Shown piece by piece: positions 44,175-51,033 of a DNA stretch of 64,000 nt. The translations under genes and the position numbers were made by a program. The notes under the pieces are model-generated. The model was not told the origin of the DNA. It ran no database searches and saw only the letters and a list, made by a program, of their open reading frames with translations. Source of the DNA: Simiduia curdlanivorans (GTDB taxonomy: Bacteria > Pseudomonadota > Gammaproteobacteria > Pseudomonadales > Cellvibrionaceae); assembly GCF_030409605.1 (NCBI RefSeq), contig NZ_JAUFQG010000004.1:434001-498000 (forward strand), written 5' to 3'. The first letter of the stretch is position 1, and every line of letters begins with the position of its first letter.

Positions 44175-44699
44175 GTGCCGCTGAGCCCGCGCGCCAAATA
44201 TTGGCTCGTTAGTTTCATCATCACCCTATGGTTGAGCCTATCCGCCGGCGCTTTTTGGTACTACCAATGGCGCTGGAGCGAGCAATTTTCCTCGCAAGAA
44301 CAGCTTGCACTCTTCGACGGCACCGAGTTTTCCGAACTGCTCACCCAAGCCAGTGTGCCGGGTAGCATTTCGGTCATCCATCTAGGTCGCGACGGCTGCT
44401 TTTGCAATCGCTTTAACGAACCTCATCGCCAAGCCATTAAAGACAAATACCAACCACTGGGTGTTGCCTTCGGCACATTAACACTGCCGCCCGCGCTCGA
44501 CCTTGCCACACCCGCTGTTGCGCTCATTAGCGCACAGGGTCAGCTCGCTTATTTCGGGCCCTACAGCGACAGTCTGCTATGCTCATTGGGAGATGGGCTG
44601 GTTGAACCCCTCCTGGATCAACTACTACTCGGTTACTTACCAGAGGTCATTCACACCACGGGTGTTGGTTGCTTCTGCACTAAAAAAACTGAGCTTTAA
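44175..44699 (+). CDS. DUF6436-type thioredoxin-like membrane-anchored protein
   Basis: A 174-residue protein with an N-terminal membrane anchor (YWLVSFIITLWLSLSAGAFWYY) and a periplasmic thioredoxin-like domain: SVIHLGRDGCFCNRFNEPHRQ (CFC rather than CxxC), FGTLTLPPALDLATPAVALISAQGQLAYFGPY with the cis-Pro-like TPA, and a C-terminal GVGCFC. This fits DUF6436. The two CFC pairs suggest metal or haem-related redox chemistry but no function is known. Start GTG, 4 bases past fimX, so the two are translated together. Confidence 0.72.
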   Translation: MPLSPRAKYWLVSFIITLWLSLSAGAFWYYQWRWSEQFSSQEQLALFDGTEFSELLTQASVPGSISVIHLGRDGCFCNRFNEPHRQAIKDKYQPLGVAFGTLTLPPALDLATPAVALISAQGQLAYFGPYSDSLLCSLGDGLVEPLLDQLLLGYLPEVIHTTGVGCFCTKKTEL

Positions 44700-44769
44700 C
44701 AGAAGATTCAGCATCCGGGAATAGGGCAGCTCTGGGCCAGCCAATGGCAAACGCGCAGGATATGTACTT

Positions 44770-46278
44770 ATGCAAAATGAATCCCCACTGACCTCCTATT
44801 ACCAACGGGCAGACAAAGCATTACTTGCAACATTGTATGGCTGCCTGCTACTCGGCCTAGCGTTGGCAAGCATCTACGACCTCTGGCTGTTGGCGCTTAT
44901 CGTTGGCGGCACCACCGCGGGTGCAGCAACCTTAGTGTGCCAACTTATGCCAGGCACAATGATCAGCCGCCTCACCATGGCTGGCGCCTTCGTGGTAATG
45001 GCAGCACTGCACATTCATCTAGCCCACGGGATGATCGAAGCGCATTTTATTATTTTCGTTTTACTCGCCCTACTCGCCTATTATCGAGACTGGATTCCTA
45101 TTGTGGCAATGGCGGGCGGCATCGCTGTGCACCACCTAGCCTTTTATGCGATGCAACAAAGCGGCGGCAGCATTTGGGTTCTGGATGCCGATAACCGAAG
45201 CTGGGGCATCATTTTTTTACATGCGTTCTATGTTGTGATTGAAGCGGCATTTTTGGTGTGGATGAGCGTCGATCTGAAAGCGGAAGCAGAGATTACCTTC
45301 GATTTAAAAAATACTGCATCGGCAATTACCGATGGCGAGAAAATCAATTTGACGCAACGCTGTCAGAATGATCAACACGAATTAACCGGCAACTTTAATC
45401 GCTTCATTGAAAACCTAGATCAACTCGTCGCTGGTGCCCGACAAAGCAGCGGCACTATCGCCCAAGGCGGCCAACAGCTCGATAATCTAACGGCAGTTTT
45501 ACAAGAGCGCTCGAATCAACAACAACAACGAATAGGCGTTATCGCCAACGCTAGCGGTGAGATGTCTGCCTCTATCAAAGCTGTTGCCGAAAACGCACAC
45601 GAAGCAGCAGAAAACGCAAAGCGTGCCGACAAGGATGCACAAGAGGGGCAGCAATGCAGTCAAGACACTCACTCGGCAATTACAGAGCTAGAACGACAAG
45701 TCAATACGGCGGTACAGGTGATTACCGAATTAGCTGGCGAAACCACCAATATCGGATCAATGCTCGACGTTATTCGCGGCATTGCTGAGCAAACTAACTT
45801 ACTCGCTCTTAACGCCGCCATTGAGGCCGCTCGCGCCGGCGAACAAGGACGCGGCTTTGCCGTGGTAGCCGATGAAGTGCGCACTCTCGCTTCGCGCACG
45901 CAACAATCCACTGAAGAAATTCAAGGTATGATTCAACGCTTGCAAAAAGGCAGCAAAGCCACCGTCGATGCCATGGCTGCCAGCCAACAAGGTGTCGGCG
46001 TTTGCGTGACCAATATCGACCGGACATCTCGCTTGTTATCCAGCATTGCCAACGCCATCACTCAAATTGCTAACATGAACCAAGGCATAGCAAGTGCAAC
46101 AGCGACACAATCGAACGCCATCGTCGACATCGAGCAAAATGCGGCCAAAATCAAATCCGACTCGGACGCCAACGTCAGCGAAATTGGCTCGCTGGTAAGC
46201 ACAGCTCAGGCGCTAAAACAGGCCGCACAAAATATCGATCAGCAAATAGCTCGGTTTGCCGTTAACGAGCATCCATAA
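44770..46278 (+). CDS. methyl-accepting chemotaxis protein with multi-helix membrane sensor
   Basis: A 502-residue receptor. Residues ~20-165 contain about six hydrophobic helices with no periplasmic ligand-binding domain and several His residues (ALHIHLAHGMIEAHF, IAVHHLAFY), so the sensor is inside the membrane. A HAMP-like linker follows, then the cytoplasmic signalling coil with the exact hairpin tip IRGIAEQTNLLALNAAIEAARAGEQGRGFAVVADEVR (split over the turn). It signals to CheA/CheW. The histidines could bind a metal or haem, which is speculation. Ends 17 bases inside the convergent serB. Confidence 0.9.
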   Translation: MQNESPLTSYYQRADKALLATLYGCLLLGLALASIYDLWLLALIVGGTTAGAATLVCQLMPGTMISRLTMAGAFVVMAALHIHLAHGMIEAHFIIFVLLALLAYYRDWIPIVAMAGGIAVHHLAFYAMQQSGGSIWVLDADNRSWGIIFLHAFYVVIEAAFLVWMSVDLKAEAEITFDLKNTASAITDGEKINLTQRCQNDQHELTGNFNRFIENLDQLVAGARQSSGTIAQGGQQLDNLTAVLQERSNQQQQRIGVIANASGEMSASIKAVAENAHEAAENAKRADKDAQEGQQCSQDTHSAITELERQVNTAVQVITELAGETTNIGSMLDVIRGIAEQTNLLALNAAIEAARAGEQGRGFAVVADEVRTLASRTQQSTEEIQGMIQRLQKGSKATVDAMAASQQGVGVCVTNIDRTSRLLSSIANAITQIANMNQGIASATATQSNAIVDIEQNAAKIKSDSDANVSEIGSLVSTAQALKQAAQNIDQQIARFAVNEHP

Positions 46279-47410
46279 TGTCGTCGTCATCCAAGCCGAG
46301 TAAATAACATAGCGCATCTAAACCTAGCTGGCTGATAGCGTAGTCTGCCGACGCGCGCACCAGCGGTTTTGCGTGAATAGCCACACCTAAGCCGGCCAAG
46401 CCAAGCATGGGTAAATCGTTGGCGCCGTCGCCCACGGCAATAACCTGCGCCATGTTCAAACCGCGCTTAGCCGCTAACATTTGAATTAGCTCCGCCTTGC
46501 GCTTGCCGTCCACCACGGTACCGGTGACGCGGCCAGTGACTTTGCCATCAATTATTTCCAATTCGTTGGCGTGAATTTCATCGATACCCAAGCGCTGTTG
46601 TACATACTGGGCAAAATACACAAAGCCGCCGGACAAAATTGCGGTGTGAAAACCGCGCGCTTTTAAGGTGTTAATCAACACTTGCGCACCGTCCATGAAT
46701 TCTAGTTTATGGGCGATGCCCGCCAACACGGTTTCCGGCAAACCATTCAATAGCGCCATGCGCTTGGTAAAACTCTCGATGAAATCAATGTCACCGCGCA
46801 TGGCCGATGCGGTTATCGCCGCCACCTGCTCGCCAATGCCGGCTTCGCGCGCCAACTCATCGATGCATTCGGCCTTAATCAACGTTGAATCCATGTCGAA
46901 GCAAATCAGCCCGGCTTGCTTGGCAAAGTCGGCGCGCGGCTGCAGGCTAATATCGATACCTAAATTGTCGGCCAATTCGAGCAAACTGACCCGCGCGAGT
47001 TTTAAATCCGTGGTGCCAGTCAGGCGCAACTGCCAGGCCTTGCGGGGTCTATCACTCGCATGAGACAAGCTGCGCGATGTTTGCAGTTGCAAACCAAGAG
47101 TCGCTAATTTAGCCAACACGGCATTTAAATGGCGCGGCCTTAAATCTGTCGCCATTAAGGTCATCACGTAATCACACGCCGGAGAAGCGCTATCGCTCAC
47201 CTGCACCTGAACATCGGGGAGTAACTCGGCAATAGACTCCTGTATAGCCCTTGCATCTACCGGCGCATCGCACCGCGCAGTAATAACGAAACCCTCTACA
47301 CCCGGCCGTACCGCCAATTCGTGCCATGACAAAGGCAGCTGATCCAGTTGACTAAGCACCTGGACGAGGGTTGGGTTGTTTTTATAGCTGGTCAACACGA
47401 GCGATGCCAT
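46262..47410 (-). CDS. serB: phosphoserine phosphatase
   Basis: The 382-residue enzyme carries out the last step of serine synthesis. An N-terminal ACT-like region (~1-155, two halves) precedes a HAD domain: nucleophile Asp172 in CFDMDSTLIKAECIDELA, Ser/Thr in LSGGFVYFAQYVQQRLG, VTGRVTGTVVDGKRKAELI, and GDGANDLPMLGLAGLGVAIHAKP. The N-terminal extension is typical of pseudomonad SerB. ATG 47410 is preferred to TTG 47419. It links with the cysE gene 6 kb away in metabolism (serine to cysteine), but not in an operon. Confidence 0.95.
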   Translation of the reverse strand: MASLVLTSYKNNPTLVQVLSQLDQLPLSWHELAVRPGVEGFVITARCDAPVDARAIQESIAELLPDVQVQVSDSASPACDYVMTLMATDLRPRHLNAVLAKLATLGLQLQTSRSLSHASDRPRKAWQLRLTGTTDLKLARVSLLELADNLGIDISLQPRADFAKQAGLICFDMDSTLIKAECIDELAREAGIGEQVAAITASAMRGDIDFIESFTKRMALLNGLPETVLAGIAHKLEFMDGAQVLINTLKARGFHTAILSGGFVYFAQYVQQRLGIDEIHANELEIIDGKVTGRVTGTVVDGKRKAELIQMLAAKRGLNMAQVIAVGDGANDLPMLGLAGLGVAIHAKPLVRASADYAISQLGLDALCYLLGLDDDDIMDAR

Positions 47411-47612
47411 GACAGACAATACCTATTCAGAGAGGTGTTCCGGTTAGAGGGGTTCTGACCGGTGTTGGTGCCTGAATAGTGAGCCACAACCACGGCCGCT
47501 TGGGCGCGTCAGTGCCGGCAATATTCAGATTGCGGCGGCATTATATAGTTTTCACCTCACTTTAGGCTAAACTAACCGGCCTTTTGCGGTTGCCCAGCAA
47601 CAATCGAACCCT

Positions 47613-48749
47613 ATGACCAAGCAAAACAATAATATGGATCAGCAACCAGAGCAGGCGCCATCAGCCCTCTCGCGGCGTTTAAATGCGTTGCTGAGGCGCA
47701 ACCACCCCTTTGCGTTTACCGCAGCCTTGGCGCTCTTAATGTTGCTCACCTGCGGCTGGCAATTGCACCGTTACCTGGATCAACAGCTAAACAACGTCGC
47801 CCAGCGCTACGGCCAAGCCATGGCCAACATGGCGGCAGAACAAGCTGAGCCCGCTATGCTCAATCAAGATCGCGTGAGTCTGACCGCGCTCTTGGCCGAC
47901 ATCGGCGAAAACCTCAATGTCGCCGGCGCCACCATTCACGATGTGGAAAACCGCCTGCTGGTGCAGAATGGCAGCCTGAACGCACTGCAGCCAAGCAGTA
48001 AATTATTACAATTTTCCGCTCCTATCGTCTTGCAAGACAGTGTCGCCGGGTATGTCACTGTGGCGATAGACGCCACCGAAGCGCTCGATAACCGCTACCG
48101 GCTATACGGCCGGATACTGCTTACCGGCCTCGCGTTACTGGCACTGGCGGGCACGGCCGCCATGCTCTATCGGCAAGAGAATCCGAGCCAATCGACGCCT
48201 GAACCGCAATTGAAACCGGTGCTGCCGAGCAATATTCGCAAGGTAAAACTGACCCTCGATCTACTCAACTTAGAGCAGCTTCACACCGAGCTAAACGCCG
48301 AGGCGTTCAAGCGCCTGCTATCAAAATTCGAATCCCAGCTGCAGGGCGTGATGTCGCTCTATGGCGGCGAAAGCCTAGGTCTACAGAACCATCAATTGAC
48401 CCTCGTGTTTGCCGATGAAGTGCGATCCGAGGCCAGCCTGAAAGCGATTTGCAGTGCCGAGCTATTACATGCTCTGAGTGAAAAAAGTGATTTAGCCATT
48501 CAACTCGGCGCCCGCATTCTGCCCTTTGAAGCCAGCGCAAATTTGCGCTCGCAATACACTCGGCAACTCAAACCGGGGGGCATGAGAGCAACCATTATTT
48601 CGGTTAAGCTACTCGACGAAGCGCTCACCGAGCGCTGCCAATTTACCGCCAGAGCAGATCAACGCAGTGCACGGGTCGAACAAATGTTACCGCCCTACCG
48701 AAAACTGCTAGACAATCAACTCAGCCAATTAGCCAGTATTGTTGCTTAA
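47613..48749 (+). CDS. AhpA-like membrane protein with class III cyclase-like cytoplasmic domain
   Basis: A 378-residue protein: a first membrane helix at ~33-50 (FTAALALLMLLTCGW), a periplasmic domain of ~110 residues (QRYGQAMANMAAEQAEPAM, ATIHDVENRLLVQNG), a second helix at ~168-188 and a cytoplasmic C-terminal domain. This matches the AhpA/YtjB family adjacent to serB in many gammaproteobacteria (haemolysin regulator in Pseudomonas). The C-terminal part (LTLDLLNLEQLHTELNAEAF, LQGVMSLYGGESLGLQNHQLTLVFAD) looks like a degenerate adenylate/guanylate cyclase fold lacking the metal aspartates; I infer it is non-catalytic. Confidence 0.72.
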   Translation: MTKQNNNMDQQPEQAPSALSRRLNALLRRNHPFAFTAALALLMLLTCGWQLHRYLDQQLNNVAQRYGQAMANMAAEQAEPAMLNQDRVSLTALLADIGENLNVAGATIHDVENRLLVQNGSLNALQPSSKLLQFSAPIVLQDSVAGYVTVAIDATEALDNRYRLYGRILLTGLALLALAGTAAMLYRQENPSQSTPEPQLKPVLPSNIRKVKLTLDLLNLEQLHTELNAEAFKRLLSKFESQLQGVMSLYGGESLGLQNHQLTLVFADEVRSEASLKAICSAELLHALSEKSDLAIQLGARILPFEASANLRSQYTRQLKPGGMRATIISVKLLDEALTERCQFTARADQRSARVEQMLPPYRKLLDNQLSQLASIVA

Positions 48750-49644
48750 CAAAACGTTCAAAAAAAGCTGTGCAGGCAGCCGCCGGCTTTTGAGCTGGCA
48801 GCCAGCACTGGTATTGTGGGCGCTGGTATTTGCACCTACTGCTTTCCCACAGACCATCCAACCTGAACTCACATTAGTCACGCTCAACTTAGCGCACGGG
48901 CGAGGTACGAATTTTAGCCAATTGCTAATATCAAATGACCGGTTTTTACCCAACATTGAAACTATCGGCGCTAAATTAGTACCGCTAAACCCAGATATCG
49001 TGGCACTTCAAGAAGCCGACGCTGCGTCCGCGTGGAGTGGCAATTTTAACCATGTGGAAAAATTAGCCTTAGATTTAGGTTTGCCAAACATCGTGCACGG
49101 GTTACATGTGAACACTTGGGGAGTGAAATACGGTACCGCATTGATCACAAGGCTATCACTGTCTAACCAACGAGTGCACAACTTTGCTAGCAGCTGGCCA
49201 ACACCAGCCAAAGGTTTCACCTTAGCCACCGTCGTTTGGCAGCCCAGCAGCGAGCACGCCCCGAAAGAAGTTAACGTGATTAGCTTACATCTAGACTTCT
49301 CGCGCCAGTCGGTTCGCTACAGTCAACTTAACGAACTGGTTAGCCGGCTCGGTGAGGCGAAGAAACCGATCATTACTATGGGTGACTTTAATAGCGAAGA
49401 GGCTGCCCTGCATTACTTACACAAGCAATTAAAACAAAATGGCATTGAACTAACAGCCTTCGACGCCAGCAGTAAACTGCTCAACACCTACGGCGAACGC
49501 CGTCTCGATTGGATTTTAATTTCCGATGAAATGACCTTTAGCCACTACCAAGTGCTCGATGAAAGGCTATCCGACCACCGCGCTGTGCTAGCAAAAATAC
49601 GCTGGCAAAAATCACCAGCGTTAATTAAAGGCACCTCTGAATAA
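48739..49644 (+). CDS. secreted endonuclease/exonuclease/phosphatase family protein, C-terminus altered by a MITE
   Basis: A 301-residue EEP-fold hydrolase with an N-terminal hydrophobic signal (PALVLWALVFAPTAFPQ). Catalytic motifs: LVTLNLAHG, IVALQEAD, ISLHLDFSRQSVRYSQL, ITMGDFNSEE, RLDWILISDEM and LSDHRAVLAKI, so it should cleave a phosphodiester outside the cytoplasm; substrate (DNA or lipid) is unclear. The start is TTG at 48739 or 48742, overlapping the upstream stop. The last four residues, GTSE, and the TAA stop are encoded by the terminal repeat of the mobile element beginning at 49630, so the native end was different. Confidence 0.82.
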   Translation: MLLNKTFKKSCAGSRRLLSWQPALVLWALVFAPTAFPQTIQPELTLVTLNLAHGRGTNFSQLLISNDRFLPNIETIGAKLVPLNPDIVALQEADAASAWSGNFNHVEKLALDLGLPNIVHGLHVNTWGVKYGTALITRLSLSNQRVHNFASSWPTPAKGFTLATVVWQPSSEHAPKEVNVISLHLDFSRQSVRYSQLNELVSRLGEAKKPIITMGDFNSEEAALHYLHKQLKQNGIELTAFDASSKLLNTYGERRLDWILISDEMTFSHYQVLDERLSDHRAVLAKIRWQKSPALIKGTSE

Positions 49645-49892
49645 CGCTGGTACCTCTCTGGCTTGCAGCAATTTTTGTGAGCGCGGCGCAGCTTCGAAGA
49701 CATACCGGGATCTGTTGAGAAGTTGCAACAAAGCGCACGGAAATTGCTGCAAGCCCCGAAGGGCGTGGCCTGGAGGCGTCATCCGCGGCGTTGGAATTCT
49801 TGCTAAGGACTAAGGCCATTAACTGCGAATCCCGCCTTGCGGCTAACAGCTCCAGGACGCTCAGAGTGGTACCGGAGTTATTCAGAGGTGCC
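49630..49892. mobile_element. 263-bp MITE-like element with 16-bp perfect terminal repeats and TAAA duplication
   Basis: Terminal inverted repeats GGCACCTCTGAATAAC / GTTATTCAGAGGTGCC are perfect over 16 bp and continue imperfectly (GGTACC on both sides) to ~25 bp. TAAA stands directly outside both ends (49626-49629, 49893-49896). A second perfect inverted repeat (GCTTGCAGCAATTT at 49661, AAATTGCTGCAAGC at 49741) lies inside. No transposase is encoded, so it needs an autonomous relative, possibly IS5-family. The left end matches the 58-bp element at 26309. Confidence 0.8.
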
Positions 49893-49903
49893 TAAAGAGT
49901 AAA

Positions 49904-50704
49904 TTACTCAGCGGCGCGCAGCGCCATAATTTGATAGTGTGCCAAGGCTGGTACTGAGGCGCGCAAGCGGCTTTCTAAAGTTTCAATGTTGCGCGCCTTG
50001 GTACACAACTGCTCGCCTCTGCGCTCTAAGTTTTCAGCTTCGCCATCCATATTTTTATCGATGCTTTCGCCAAGGGTTTCCATCTTTTCCCCGAAGGCTT
50101 CCATACGCGACTCGAAACTGCCCTCGCCAGAAAAAAGCGCACTGCCCAAGAGCGACCAAATACTGCCCATGGACGCCGCAACGGCGTCTTCAATGGCCTG
50201 TTCAAACTCTTCGTCGAAGGCTTCATCCACCGCATCAATGCCCTCTGATTTAACCTCGTAGGTGCCATCGTGGCTGCTTACGCGCTCGGCTAATTTTACC
50301 TGCGCTTTTTCAAGCGAGGTGCGAATGGCGCTAGAGGCCTCACTGTTTTCACCAAAGGCCGCGGCAAAGGCTTCGCCCAAGACCTTGCCAACCATCTCTA
50401 AAACATCGCCCACGAAGGCCACCAAACCCGGCACAAACGCCTGCAAGCCCTGAGCATAGTTGGCCGCTAACTGTTTTTGCTCGGCATTTAGCGCAAGCGC
50501 TTTACCGTCGATACTGATATCGCCGCTGGGGCTGATAAGATAAGCCTTTTTGTTCTGAGTACTGGCAATACCTTCGGGCGCCACCGAAAAATCTTCGGCG
50601 AAACTTACCTTGCATTCATCCAAACCTAAATGAACGTCCGCCTGCACCGGCAGCCACGTCATTATTCCTACCAACATCAATGCCGATATTGTTATTAAGC
50701 GCAT
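49904..50704 (-). CDS. YggN-like DUF2884 periplasmic protein
   Basis: A 266-residue protein with a clear signal peptide (RLITISALMLVGIMTWLPVQA) and the DUF2884/YggN features: a short beta domain (DECKVSFAEDFSVAPEGI, YLISPSGDISIDGKALALNAEQKQLAANYAQGL) followed by a helical region rich in Glu and Ala, ending in a coiled coil with one Cys. Function unknown. ATG 50704 has AGGGAGAG upstream and starts the signal peptide; an upstream in-frame ATG at 50755 has neither. Its 3' end faces the MITE 11 bases away. Confidence 0.82.
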   Translation of the reverse strand: MRLITISALMLVGIMTWLPVQADVHLGLDECKVSFAEDFSVAPEGIASTQNKKAYLISPSGDISIDGKALALNAEQKQLAANYAQGLQAFVPGLVAFVGDVLEMVGKVLGEAFAAAFGENSEASSAIRTSLEKAQVKLAERVSSHDGTYEVKSEGIDAVDEAFDEEFEQAIEDAVAASMGSIWSLLGSALFSGEGSFESRMEAFGEKMETLGESIDKNMDGEAENLERRGEQLCTKARNIETLESRLRASVPALAHYQIMALRAAE

Positions 50705-51033
50705 GATCTCTCCCTTTCTCAGCCAGTCAACAATCAAAGTGTGTGAGAAAAACACACTTCATGGCGTAAAGACAGGGCAACGCGGTGAAGCGCTATGAAT
50801 AGCCGGCAAACAACCAGAAGCAACCTTTTTGCACACCGACGCTGCTCGTATTTGAGCGCTTGGATAAAGCTGGAAGCGCTCCATTTACGCCTCATTAATA
50901 TCAAGATTGAGATCCACACCCAGAACAATTGCTTAAAGTACCGCTGCGGCCTTTGATTGGTCTAGACTGAGGATCGATGCAGGAAATCTCGAATCCCGAG
51001 ACGAGCTGGGGACCTCACCAAAAGGAGTTTGCG
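50705..51033. other. intergenic region, no gene seen
   Basis: Divergent promoter region between yggN and the REC-PAS-GGDEF-EAL gene. A 64-codon minus-strand frame at 50734-50928 has no family likeness and no good RBS. AAGGAG at about 51025 serves the downstream gene. I recognise no operator. Confidence 0.5.

Noticed and set aside
47422..47476. CTATTCAG and CTGAATAG inverted segments upstream of serB resembling the mobile-element ends
   Set aside because: The ends point outward relative to the two true elements, have gaps in the repeat and no target duplication; too weak to call.
50734..50928. Minus-strand 64-codon frame between yggN and the REC-GGDEF-EAL gene
   Set aside because: Arg/Leu-rich text without any family pattern, no convincing RBS; likely chance.
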